From: Glycomyces lechevalierae
GTDB lineage: Bacteria > Actinomycetota > Actinomycetes > Mycobacteriales > Micromonosporaceae
DNA length: 64,000 nucleotides
Direction: 5' to 3'
NCBI RefSeq assembly: GCF_027622945.1
Contig: NZ_JAPZVQ010000018.1
Span: forward strand, 42,135-106,134
In this document: positions 50,881 to 58,595 of the stretch, one piece after another
Layout: each line of letters starts with the position of its first letter
How positions within the stretch are numbered: the first letter of the stretch is position 1
Program-made: the position numbers and the translations under genes
Notes under the pieces: model-generated
What the model was told of the DNA's origin: nothing
Seen by the model: only the letters and a program-made list of their open reading frames with translations
Databases searched by the model: none

Positions 50881-51288
50881 CTACCAGACGTAGGCGATGA
50901 CTTCGCCGCCCACGCCGCGCTTGCGAGCCTGACGGTCCGTCAGCAGGCCCTGGGACGTGGACACGATGGCCACACCCAGGCCGCCGAGGACGCGCGGCAG
51001 CTCAGTGGACTTGGCGTAGACCCGCAGGCCCGGCTTGGAGACGCGGCGCAGGCCCGCCAGGGACCGCTCGCGGCGCTCGCCGAACTTCAGGTCGATGACC
51101 AGGGTCTTGCCGACTTTGCCCTCTTCAGGGTCCACGACGCGCCACTCGGCGATGTAGCCCTCCTGCTTGAGGACCTCCGCGATGGAGGCCTTCATCTTGG
51201 AGTGCGGCATCGTGAGCTGGTCGTGGTACGCCTGGTTGGCGTTCCGCAGACGGGTCAGCATGTCTGCGATCGGGTCGGTCATTGTCAT
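50881..51288 (-). CDS. rpsH: 30S ribosomal protein S8
   Basis: 135 aa. TDPIADMLTRLRNANQAYHD start and C-terminal STSQGLLTDRQARKRGVGGE with the 16S-binding loop. In many bacteria S8 also represses the spc operon. A second ATG two codons in is equally plausible. Separated from rpsN by about 120 bp with a hairpin. Confidence 0.97.
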   Translation of the reverse strand: MTMTDPIADMLTRLRNANQAYHDQLTMPHSKMKASIAEVLKQEGYIAEWRVVDPEEGKVGKTLVIDLKFGERRERSLAGLRRVSKPGLRVYAKSTELPRVLGGLGVAIVSTSQGLLTDRQARKRGVGGEVIAYVW

Positions 51289-51317
51289 TAGCGTTGTTTA
51301 CCTTTCTCACCCCGGTT

Positions 51318-51342
51318 CCCCGCCTTGTAGAGAATGGCGGGG
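51318..51342 (-). promoter_or_regulatory. Hairpin between rpsN and rpsH
   Basis: CCCCGCC, an 11-base loop and GGCGGGG. It lies in an unusually long 114-bp gap inside an otherwise tightly packed operon. It could be a processing or S8-related regulatory element; no T-run follows, so a terminator is less likely. Confidence 0.4.
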
Positions 51343-51365
51343 CCTGTGGCGATCGGAGCTATTGG

Positions 51366-51413
51366 CCTTGGGTTACCAGGGAACCTGATTGCCCAGATTT
51401 CCTTGGGTTACCA
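51366..51413. repeat. 13-bp direct repeat duplicating the end of rpsN
   Basis: CCTTGGGTTACCA occurs at 51366-51378 and again at 51401-51413. The second copy contains the rpsN stop codon and part of its last Trp codon, so the first looks like a short tandem duplication in the spacer. Confidence 0.55.
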
Positions 51414-51593
51414 AGAAGCCTTGTGGACGCCCGGGAGTTCACCCGCGTGGGCCATGTCGCGCACGCAGACGCGGCACAGGCCGAACTTGCGGTAGACGGC
51501 CTTCGGCCGGCCGCACTTCTGGCAGCGGGTGTAGGCGCGCACGGCGAACTTCGGCTTCCGCTTGGCCTTCGCGATGAGGGCTTTCTTCGCCAT
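51408..51593 (-). CDS. rpsN: 30S ribosomal protein S14, short zinc-binding type (S14Z)
   Basis: 61 aa. Four Cys in CQKCGRP and LCRVCVRDMAH form the zinc ribbon, so this is the zinc-type S14 rather than the longer Cys-free paralogue that zinc-starved actinomycetes use. ATG 51593 overlaps the rplE stop by one base. Confidence 0.97.
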   Translation of the reverse strand: MAKKALIAKAKRKPKFAVRAYTRCQKCGRPKAVYRKFGLCRVCVRDMAHAGELPGVHKASW

Positions 51594-52162
51594 TAGTCGT
51601 TCTCCTTGAACGGGAAGCCGAGCAGCTTCAGGAACGCCCGGCCTTCGTCGTCGGTCTTCGCGGTGGTCACCAGCGTGATGTCCATACCGCGAACCCGGTC
51701 GATCTTGTCCTGGTCGATCTCGGGGAACACGCTCTGCTCGGTGAGACCGAAGGTGTAGTTCCCGTTGCCGTCGAACTGCTGGTCCGAGAGACCGCGGAAG
51801 TCGCGGATGCGCGGCAGCGCGATCGCCAGGAGGCGGTCGAGGAACTCCCACATGCGGTCGCCGCGGAGGGTGACCTTCGCGCCGATCGCCTGGCCCTCGC
51901 GCAGCTTGAACTGCGCGATCGACTTCTTCGCCCGGCGGACGAGGGGCTTCTGACCGGTGATGGTCGTCAGGTCCTCGAGCGCGCCGTTGATGAGCTTGGA
52001 GTCGCGAGCGGCCTCACCGACACCCATGTTGACCACGATCTTCGTCAGACCGGGGATCTGGTGGATGTTGGTGTACTTGAACTGTTCCTGCAGCGCGGGA
52101 CGAATGTCGGAGCGGTAGGTCTCCTTCAGACGCGGCTGGATCTTCTCTGCAACGTCAGTCAT
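51593..52162 (-). CDS. rplE: 50S ribosomal protein L5
   Basis: 189 aa. IHQIPGLTKIVVNMGVGEAARDSK and GLSDQQFDGNGNYTFGLTEQ are conserved L5 blocks. It binds 5S rRNA with L18. ATG 52162 overlaps the rplX stop, as usual in spc operons. Confidence 0.97.
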   Translation of the reverse strand: MTDVAEKIQPRLKETYRSDIRPALQEQFKYTNIHQIPGLTKIVVNMGVGEAARDSKLINGALEDLTTITGQKPLVRRAKKSIAQFKLREGQAIGAKVTLRGDRMWEFLDRLLAIALPRIRDFRGLSDQQFDGNGNYTFGLTEQSVFPEIDQDKIDRVRGMDITLVTTAKTDDEGRAFLKLLGFPFKEND

Positions 52163-52476
52163 TACAGGTCCTTACCCGTCCGCTTCGAAACGCGGACCTT
52201 GCGGCCGTCGTCGCCGAACCGGTAACCCACGCGAGTGGGCTGGTTGTCGGCGTCCAGGACCTGCACGTTCGAGATGTGGATCGCGGCTTCCTGAACCACG
52301 ATGCCACCGGTCTTCGAACCGCGCGCGGTCTGCCCGGCCTTGGTGTGCTTGGTGATGCGGTTGACGCCCTCGACGAGCACGCGCTCGCGGTCGGGGTACG
52401 CCTCCAGCACCAGTCCCTCGGCACCCTTGTCCTTGCCGGCGATGACGCGGACTCGGTCGCCCTTCTTGATCTTCAT
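52162..52476 (-). CDS. rplX: 50S ribosomal protein L24
   Basis: 104 aa; begins MKIKKGDRVRVIAGKDKGAEG, the KOW motif used for 23S rRNA contact, with VEGVNRITKHTK following. Assembly-initiating protein of the large subunit. Three bp from rplN. Confidence 0.97.
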   Translation of the reverse strand: MKIKKGDRVRVIAGKDKGAEGLVLEAYPDRERVLVEGVNRITKHTKAGQTARGSKTGGIVVQEAAIHISNVQVLDADNQPTRVGYRFGDDGRKVRVSKRTGKDL

Positions 52477-52479
52477 CTC

Positions 52480-52845
52480 TTACAGCACCTCCGGTGCGAG
52501 GGAGATGATCTTCATGAACTGCTTGTCGCGCAGCTCGCGGGCGACCGGCCCGAAGATACGGGTCCCTCGCGGTTCGCCGTCCTTGACGAGGACGGCGGCG
52601 TTCTCGTCGAACTTGATGTACGTGCCGTCGGGACGGCGCGTCTCTTTGACCGTGCGAACGATGACGGCCTTGACGACGTCACCCTTCTTGACCCCGGCGC
52701 CCGGGGTCGCGTCCTTCACGGAAGCCACGATCGTGTCGCCGATACCGGCGTAGCGTCGGCCGGAGCCGCCGAGGACACGGATGCACAGGATCTCCCGCGC
52801 ACCGGTGTTGTCGGCGACCTTGAGCCGCGACTCTTGCTGAATCAC
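52480..52845 (-). CDS. rplN: 50S ribosomal protein L14
   Basis: 121 aa, MIQQESRLKVADNTGAREIL start and FGPVARELRDKQFMKIISLAPEVL end, both highly conserved. First gene of the spc group; 12 bp downstream of rpsQ, so S10 and spc are probably one transcript here. Confidence 0.97.
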   Translation of the reverse strand: MIQQESRLKVADNTGAREILCIRVLGGSGRRYAGIGDTIVASVKDATPGAGVKKGDVVKAVIVRTVKETRRPDGTYIKFDENAAVLVKDGEPRGTRIFGPVARELRDKQFMKIISLAPEVL

Positions 52846-52857
52846 GTCCCGATCCCC

Positions 52858-53127
52858 CTACTTCGCCTTCTCGAGGATCTCGACGATGCGCCAACGCTTG
52901 GTCTTGGACAGCGGACGGGTCTCCATGATGGAGACGCGGTCGCCGATCCCGGCCTCGTTGTTCTCGTCGTGAGCCTTGTACTTCTTGTTGGACCTGATGA
53001 CCTTGCCGTAAAGCGGGTGCTTCTTGCGGTCCTCGACCTCGACGACAGCGGTCTTGTCCATCTTGTCGCCGACGACCATGCCCTCAAGCACCTTGCGCCG
53101 ACCGCGAGTCTGAGTTTCCTCGCTCAC
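52858..53127 (-). CDS. rpsQ: 30S ribosomal protein S17
   Basis: 89 aa. RKVLEGMVVGDKMDKTAVVEV and the KTKRWRIVEILEKAK end identify S17, a primary 16S-binding protein. Its ATG overlaps the rpmC stop by 4 bp. Confidence 0.97.
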   Translation of the reverse strand: MSEETQTRGRRKVLEGMVVGDKMDKTAVVEVEDRKKHPLYGKVIRSNKKYKAHDENNEAGIGDRVSIMETRPLSKTKRWRIVEILEKAK

Positions 53128-53357
53128 TTCTCAACCTCCTCCGGCGCGGCGCTGAGGCCCAGCCGGCGCTCGTTCATGACGGTGTAGATCCGCGCGATCT
53201 CCTTGCGGACCAGACCGAGCTCGTGGTTGTTCTCCAGCTGGCCCGTAGCGTTACGGACCCGCAGGTTGAACAGCTCTTCCTTCTTCTCCACGAGCTTCGC
53301 CTGGAGTTCCTTGTCGTTGAGCTCGCGCAGCTCACCGGTGTCGATACCAGTAGCCAT
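53124..53357 (-). CDS. rpmC: 50S ribosomal protein L29
   Basis: 77 aa. LNDKELQAKLVEKKEELFNLR and IARIYTVMNER are typical two-helix L29 features near the exit tunnel. Two bases from rplP, ATGA overlap with rpsQ. Confidence 0.96.
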   Translation of the reverse strand: MATGIDTGELRELNDKELQAKLVEKKEELFNLRVRNATGQLENNHELGLVRKEIARIYTVMNERRLGLSAAPEEVEK

Positions 53358-53359
53358 GA

Positions 53360-53785
53360 CTACTCACCTGCCCCTTCGCGAGAGACGATGCGGCACTTCA
53401 TCGGCAGCTTGTGGATCGCACGCTGCAGCGCCTCGTGGGCGATCTCCTCGGTCGGGTAGGAGAGCTCGAACATGACGCGGCCCGGCTTGACGTTGGCCAC
53501 CCAGAACTCGGGCGAACCCTTACCGGAACCCTGACGGGTCTCGGCGGGCTTCTTCGTGATCGCGCGGTCCGGGAAGATCGTGATCCAGACCTTGCCGCCA
53601 CGCTTGATGTGGCGGGTCATCGCGATACGAGCCGACTCGATCTGGCGGTTCGTCACGTAGCTGTGCTCGAGCGCCTGGATGCCGTACTCGCCGAAGGAGA
53701 CCTTCGTGCCGCGAGTGGCCTTGCCCTTGCGCTTCGGAGCGTGAGGCTTCCGGTAACCGCGCGGCGGTTTCCGTGGCATGAGCAT
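53360..53785 (-). CDS. rplP: 50S ribosomal protein L16
   Basis: 141 aa. MLMPRKPPRGYRKPHAPKRKG start, GIQALEHSYVTNRQIESARIA and GKGSPEFWVANVKPGRVMFEL are conserved. L16 lines the A site and helps bind tRNA elbow. Five bases downstream of rpsC. Confidence 0.97.
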   Translation of the reverse strand: MLMPRKPPRGYRKPHAPKRKGKATRGTKVSFGEYGIQALEHSYVTNRQIESARIAMTRHIKRGGKVWITIFPDRAITKKPAETRQGSGKGSPEFWVANVKPGRVMFELSYPTEEIAHEALQRAIHKLPMKCRIVSREGAGE

Positions 53786-53790
53786 GTCGC

Positions 53791-54597
53791 TTAGCCCTCC
53801 TGCTTCTCAGACTCGGTGGGCGCGGCGACAGCGGCCTCGGCCGGCTGAGCGGCACCACGGCCACCACGGCCGCGTCCGCCACGGGCGGCGCCGGCTCCGC
53901 CGCGGCCACCACGGCCGCCGCGGTCGGGACCGGAGTCACGACGACGCTGCACCTGCTCGGCCTGCTCCTTGAGCGTGGCCTCACCCTTGTAGATCCACAC
54001 CTTCACGCCGATGCGGCCGAAGGTCGTGGCGGCCTCGAACAGGCCATAGTCGATGTTCGCGCGCAGCGTGTGCAGCGGGACCTGGCCCTCGCGGTACTGC
54101 TCGGAACGGCTCATCTCGGCGCCGCCGAGGCGGCCCGAGCACTGCACCTTGATGCCCTTCACGGTCGGGTTGCGCATGGCCGACTGAATGGCCTTGCGCA
54201 TCGCGCGACGGAAGTTGACACGGCTGGACAGCTGCTCCGCGACGCCCTGGGCGACGAGCTGAGCATCGATGTCGGGGTTCTTGACCTCGATGATGTTCAG
54301 CTGGACCTGCTTGCCGGTCAGCTTCTCCAGGTTGCCGCGCAGACGATCGGCCTCGGCGCCCTTGCGGCCGATGACGATGCCCGGGCGGGCGGTGTGGATG
54401 TCGACGCGGACCCGCTCGCGGGTGCGCTCGATGTCGACCTTGCTGATGCCGGCGCGCTCGAGACCCTTGGTCATGAGCTGGCGGATCTTGACGTCTTCCC
54501 CGACGTAGTCCGCGTACTCCTTGTCGGCGTACCAACGCGAGGTCCAGTCGGCGCTGATGCCGAGGCGGTACCCGTGCGGGTGAATCTTCTGACCCAT
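53791..54597 (-). CDS. rpsC: 30S ribosomal protein S3
   Basis: 268 aa. MGQKIHPHGYRLGI start, KH-domain GRKGAEADRLRGNLEKLTGK, and YKGEATLKEQAEQ. The C-terminal 55 residues are a Gly/Arg/Ala-rich tail characteristic of high-GC actinobacteria. It forms part of the mRNA entry helicase site. Start overlaps the rplV stop by one base. Confidence 0.97.
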   Translation of the reverse strand: MGQKIHPHGYRLGISADWTSRWYADKEYADYVGEDVKIRQLMTKGLERAGISKVDIERTRERVRVDIHTARPGIVIGRKGAEADRLRGNLEKLTGKQVQLNIIEVKNPDIDAQLVAQGVAEQLSSRVNFRRAMRKAIQSAMRNPTVKGIKVQCSGRLGGAEMSRSEQYREGQVPLHTLRANIDYGLFEAATTFGRIGVKVWIYKGEATLKEQAEQVQRRRDSGPDRGGRGGRGGAGAARGGRGRGGRGAAQPAEAAVAAPTESEKQEG

Positions 54598-55061
54598 TAG
54601 GCGGTCTCCTCCTTCTCAGCGTTCTCGGACTTCACGTCAGCCTCGACCGGCTTCGGGGCGGCCGCCTTGGGGCGGCGCACCGACGGAGCGGCGGACTGCT
54701 TGGCCTGGACCGACTCGACCACCACGGTGATGTGGCTGGTGCGCTTGTTGATCCGGTAGGCACGGCCGTGGGCGCGCGGACGGTACCGGCGCATGGTCGG
54801 GCCCTCGTCGACCTTGATCTCGGACACCAGAAGCGATTCCGGGTCGAGACCGAGGTTGTTCTCGGCGTTCGCCTGAGCCGACGCGATGACCTTGTACACG
54901 ATCTCGGCCGCGCTGAAAGGCGCGAACTCGAGAGTCGTCAAGGCCTCGTCCACGGGCAGACCACGCACGAGGTCGACGACGCGGCGCGCCTTGCGAGGTG
55001 CTACGCGGACGTACCGCGCCACCGCGCGCGCCTTCGGAGCCTCCTGCTCCACTGTTGCCAT
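54597..55061 (-). CDS. rplV: 50S ribosomal protein L22
   Basis: 154 aa. ARYVRVAPRKARRVVDLVRG and the beta-hairpin region RRYRPRAHGRAYRINKRTSH that lines the exit tunnel are clear. A lysine/glutamate/alanine-rich tail extends the C-terminus by about 35 residues, as in many actinomycetes. Confidence 0.97.
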   Translation of the reverse strand: MATVEQEAPKARAVARYVRVAPRKARRVVDLVRGLPVDEALTTLEFAPFSAAEIVYKVIASAQANAENNLGLDPESLLVSEIKVDEGPTMRRYRPRAHGRAYRINKRTSHITVVVESVQAKQSAAPSVRRPKAAAPKPVEADVKSENAEKEETA

Positions 55062-55099
55062 CGTTTTAAATCCTTCGTTCGTTTCTCATAGCCCGTGGC

Positions 55100-55381
55100 C
55101 TAGCGGCGACGGCTCTTCCGGTCGTCCTTCTCGTGCCCGCGGAACGTGCGGGTGGGAGCGAACTCGCCGAGCTTGTGCCCGACCATGTTCTCCGTGACGT
55201 AGACCGGAACGTGCTTGCGACCGTCGTGCACGCCGAAGGTCAACCCGATGAAGTCCGGGGTGATCGTCGAGCGGCGCGACCACGTCTTGATGACGTTCTT
55301 GCTCTTGGTCTCGATCGCAACGTCCACCTTCTTCTGCAGGTGGTCGTCGATGAACGGGCCCTTCTTGAGGCTGCGAGCCAT
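55100..55381 (-). CDS. rpsS: 30S ribosomal protein S19
   Basis: 93 aa. MARSLKKGPFIDDHLQKKVD start and the GHKLGEFAPTRTFRGHEKDD end are nearly invariant. It contacts the 30S head with S13. Three bases from rplB; 38 bp before rplV. Confidence 0.98.
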   Translation of the reverse strand: MARSLKKGPFIDDHLQKKVDVAIETKSKNVIKTWSRRSTITPDFIGLTFGVHDGRKHVPVYVTENMVGHKLGEFAPTRTFRGHEKDDRKSRRR

Positions 55382-55384
55382 GGA

Positions 55385-56227
55385 CTACTTCCCTCGCTTC
55401 CGGTTGACGTTGCGACGACGGACGATGAGCCGGTCGTTCGGGTGGTTGCGCTTGCGGGTGCGGCCCTCGGGCTTGCCCTGCGGGTTCACCGGGTGGCGAC
55501 CACCGGACGTACGGCCTTCACCACCACCGTGCGGGTGGTCGACCGGGTTCATGACGACACCGCGGACGGTCGGGCGCCAGCCCTTCCAGCGCATACGGCC
55601 GGCCTTGCCCCAGTTGATGTTGCCCTGCTCGGCGTTGCCGACTTCACCGACGGTGCCGCGGCAGGTGACCTGGACCAGGCGGATCTCACCGGAAGGCATG
55701 CGCAGGTGCGCGTACTTGCCTTCACGGGCGAGGAGCTGGATCGAGGCGCCGGCGGAGCGACCGAGGGCGGCGCCGCCGCCCGGCTTGAGCTCCACCGCGT
55801 GGATCGTGGTACCGACCGGGATGTGACGAAGCTCCAGCGAGTTGCCGGGCTTGATGTCGGCCTCCGGGCCGTTCTCGATCACGTCACCCTGCTTGATGCC
55901 CTTGGGGGCCAGGATGTAGCGCTTCTCGCCGTCCGCGTAGTGCAGCAGCGCGATGTTGGCGGTGCGGTTCGGGTCGTACTCGATGTGAGCGACCTTCGCC
56001 GGGACGCCGTCCTTGTCGTGCCGACGGAAGTCGATCACGCGGTAACGACGCTTGTGGCCGCCGCCGCGGTGACGGGTCGAGATCTTGCCCGAGTTGTTGC
56101 GGCCACCGGTCTTGGAGATCGGACGCAGCAGCGACTTCTCGGGGGTCGAGCGGGTGATCTCGGCGAAGTCGGAGACGCTCGAACCGCGACGACCCGGGGT
56201 CGTCGGCTTGTACTTGCGAATAGCCAT
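55385..56227 (-). CDS. rplB: 50S ribosomal protein L2
   Basis: 280 aa. GRNNSGKISTRHRGGGHKRR, the GRSAGASIQLLAREGKYAHL block and the universally conserved VMNPVDHPHGGGEGR loop with the His needed for peptidyl transfer support. Confidence 0.98.
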   Translation of the reverse strand: MAIRKYKPTTPGRRGSSVSDFAEITRSTPEKSLLRPISKTGGRNNSGKISTRHRGGGHKRRYRVIDFRRHDKDGVPAKVAHIEYDPNRTANIALLHYADGEKRYILAPKGIKQGDVIENGPEADIKPGNSLELRHIPVGTTIHAVELKPGGGAALGRSAGASIQLLAREGKYAHLRMPSGEIRLVQVTCRGTVGEVGNAEQGNINWGKAGRMRWKGWRPTVRGVVMNPVDHPHGGGEGRTSGGRHPVNPQGKPEGRTRKRNHPNDRLIVRRRNVNRKRGK

Positions 56228-56239
56228 TGCTTCTTGCTC

Positions 56240-56554
56240 CTACGAGATCTGTCCGCCGAAGATCTCACCCAGGCGACCGGGGTCGCCTTCCACGGTGACG
56301 ATCGCGTGCTTGACACTCTTGCGCTGACCCCAACCGGTACGGGTGCGCTTGCGCTTGCCCGAGCGGTTCAAGGTGTTGACGCTCTTGACGTCCACGTCGA
56401 AGATCTGCTTGATGGCGATCTTGATGTGGCTCTTGTTGGCGCGCGGGTCGACCTCGAAGGTGTACTTGCCCTCACCCAGCAGGGTGTAGGTCTTCTCCGA
56501 GATGACCGGCTTGATGATGATGTCGCGCGGGTCGGCGACGGTCACTTCGCTCAC
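56240..56554 (-). CDS. rplW: 50S ribosomal protein L23
   Basis: 104 aa. DIIIKPVISEKTYTLLGEGK and FDVDVKSVNTLNRSGK are conserved. It docks trigger factor and SRP at the tunnel exit. Its ATG overlaps the rplD stop by 4 bp. Confidence 0.97.
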   Translation of the reverse strand: MSEVTVADPRDIIIKPVISEKTYTLLGEGKYTFEVDPRANKSHIKIAIKQIFDVDVKSVNTLNRSGKRKRTRTGWGQRKSVKHAIVTVEGDPGRLGEIFGGQIS

Positions 56555-57201
56555 GCCGCGACCTCCTGCTCAGTCCGGTCAGCGATGAACGCCTCGATGG
56601 CGGCCTCGCTGAACACGATGTCCTCGTTGTTGAGCACGTCGTAGGTGTTGACCTGGCCCCAGTCGAGCAGGTGCACCGCCGGCAGGTTCCGCAGGCTCAG
56701 GGCCGCGGTCTGCTCGTCGCGCGTGAGGACCACCAGGACCTTGGAGGACTCGGTGATCGCGGCCAGAGCGGCCTGCGCGGACTTCGTCTTGGGCGACTCG
56801 CCCTCGATGAAGGCGTCGATGACGTGCACGTTGTCACCGCGGACCCGGTCGGTGAGGGCACCCGCGAGAGCGGCGGCCTTCATCTTCTTGGGGGTCCGCT
56901 CGGCGAACGACCGCGGCTGCGGGCCGTGGACGACGCCGCCGCCGGCGAACTGCGGCGCGCGGATCGAGCCCTGACGGGCGCGACCGGTGCCCTTCTGCCG
57001 GTACGGCTTCTTGCCACCGCCGCGGACTTCGCCGCGGGTCTTGGTCTTGGCCGAGCCCGTGCGGGCGGCGGCCAGCTGCGCCGTGACGACCTGGTGCATG
57101 AGCGGGATGTTCGGCTCGACGTCGAAGATCGACGCGGGGAGCTCGATGGTCTTACCCGTCTCTTCGCCAGAGGCGTTCTTGACGTTGATTTCGAGGCTCA
57201 T
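56551..57201 (-). CDS. rplD: 50S ribosomal protein L4
   Basis: 216 aa from ATG 57201 (MSLEINVKNASGEETGK). RGGGKKPYRQKGTGRARQGS is the tunnel-lining loop; the C-terminal globular part with DEQTAALSLRNLPAVHLL is normal. Two bases from rplC. Longer in-frame starts run into rplC and were rejected. Confidence 0.97.
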   Translation of the reverse strand: MSLEINVKNASGEETGKTIELPASIFDVEPNIPLMHQVVTAQLAAARTGSAKTKTRGEVRGGGKKPYRQKGTGRARQGSIRAPQFAGGGVVHGPQPRSFAERTPKKMKAAALAGALTDRVRGDNVHVIDAFIEGESPKTKSAQAALAAITESSKVLVVLTRDEQTAALSLRNLPAVHLLDWGQVNTYDVLNNEDIVFSEAAIEAFIADRTEQEVAA

Positions 57202-57203
57202 GG

Positions 57204-57851
57204 TTATGCCACCTGCTTGACTGCCGTGCGGACGAGCACCAGGCCGTTCTTCGGGCCGGGGATGGCGCCCACGATGAGCAGCAGACCGCGCTCGGCGTCG
57301 ACCGCCTGGATGCGCAGGTTCTGCGTGGTGTGACGGGCGTGGCCCATCCGGCCGGCCATGCGCATGCCCTTGAAGACGCGGCCCGGGGTGGCGCAGCCAC
57401 CGATCGAACCGGGGGCGCGGTGGACCTTGTGCGCACCGTGGCTGGCGGGGAGACCGCCGAAGCCGTGGCGCTTCATGACGCCGGCGAAGCCCTTGCCCTT
57501 GGTGGTGCCGGTGACGTCCACGAGCTGACCGGATTCGAAGATCGTCGCTTCGACGGTCTGGCCGAGGTCGTAGTCGGCGGCGTCCGAGGTGCGCAGTTCG
57601 ACGAGGTGGCGACGCGGAGCGACGCCGGCCTTCTCGAAGTGGCCCTGGAGCGGCTTGGTCACGTTCTTGAGTTTGATGTCGCCGAAGCCCAGCTGGACGG
57701 CCGAGTAGCCGTCGACATCGGGCTTGCGAACCTGGGTGACCACGTTGGGTCCGGCCTGCACCACGGTGACGGGCACGGCGCGGCCCTTCTCGTCCCAAAC
57801 CTGGGTCATGCCGAGCTTGGTGCCCAGGATTCCCTTGATCTGCCTGTCCAT
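57204..57851 (-). CDS. rplC: 50S ribosomal protein L3
   Basis: 215 aa from ATG 57851 (MDRQIKGILGTKLGMTQVWD). GFAGVMKRHGFGGLPASHGA with the W-finger-like loop and GSIGGCATPGRVFKGMRMAG are conserved. Seven bases downstream of rpsJ. Confidence 0.97.
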   Translation of the reverse strand: MDRQIKGILGTKLGMTQVWDEKGRAVPVTVVQAGPNVVTQVRKPDVDGYSAVQLGFGDIKLKNVTKPLQGHFEKAGVAPRRHLVELRTSDAADYDLGQTVEATIFESGQLVDVTGTTKGKGFAGVMKRHGFGGLPASHGAHKVHRAPGSIGGCATPGRVFKGMRMAGRMGHARHTTQNLRIQAVDAERGLLLIVGAIPGPKNGLVLVRTAVKQVA

Positions 57852-57858
57852 TGGTCCC

Positions 57859-58167
57859 CTACAGCTTGATCTCGATGTCGACGCCGGCCGGGAGGTCAAG
57901 GCGCATCAACGAGTCGACCGTCTTCGGGGTCGGGTCGAGAATGTCGATGAGGCGCTTGTGCGTGCGCATCTCGAAGTGCTCGCGCGAGTCCTTGTACTTG
58001 TGCGGCGACCGGATCACGCAGAAGCGGTTGATCTCAGTCGGCAGCGGCACCGGCCCGGAGATGGCAGCACCGGTACGGGTGACCGTCTCCACGATCTTGC
58101 GGGCCGAGGAGTCCACGACCTCGTGGTCGTAGGCCTTCAGCCTAATGCGGATCTTCTGTCCCGCCAT
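57859..58167 (-). CDS. rpsJ: 30S ribosomal protein S10 (NusE)
   Basis: 102 aa. KIRIRLKAYDHEVVDSSARK and RSPHKYKDSREHFEMRTHKR identify S10, which also couples ribosome and RNA polymerase through NusG. First gene of the S10 operon; AAGGA lies close to the ATG. Confidence 0.98.
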   Translation of the reverse strand: MAGQKIRIRLKAYDHEVVDSSARKIVETVTRTGAAISGPVPLPTEINRFCVIRSPHKYKDSREHFEMRTHKRLIDILDPTPKTVDSLMRLDLPAGVDIEIKL

Positions 58168-58556
58168 GTGTCCTTACCTAACGTAAATTGGCTGTTCAGA
58201 CCGCTCCACGCGGTCGGGCGTGTCGCGAGTTCGAGACTGGCTTGGGCACAGCTGTGCCTTCTGCTGGTCTCTTTGGCTCGCCCGCCTGCCCGTCGTGAAA
58301 CGGTCCCTCTCAGCACCTACGAGTGCCTACTCGGGCCCGCGGGCCGGGCGTGAGCACCGGTGTCCATCGCAGTGCACAGCACTGGGAACGCCGGAGCGTA
58401 CGCAACCTGAATATTATGCCTGCTCCCCCATTCACCCAGCAAGCTGGGGTCGGGGGACAGTGGGACAGGTTACGCGGTAGCGATGTCTCCGCGCCTCGGA
58501 AGCCGGATCCGGGGATGCCCCCGGTCACCGAACGTTCGGCATGAGGCGCAAGTAAA
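58168..58556. other. Gene-free S10 promoter/leader region
   Basis: About 390 bp with no credible gene. On the minus strand a TACGTT, about 13 nt upstream of the rpsJ ATG, is a weak -10 candidate; no convincing -35 or known leader motif was found. The tuf terminator follows at its right edge. Confidence 0.5.
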
Positions 58557-58586
58557 CCGGGGTGACCCACGAGTGGATCACCCCGG
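58557..58586 (-). terminator. Terminator after tuf
   Basis: CCGGGGTGA and its exact reverse complement, with an inner CCAC/GTGG extension, ten bp past the tuf stop. On the minus strand TTTACTT follows. Confidence 0.8.
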
Positions 58587-58595
58587 CATTCGGTC

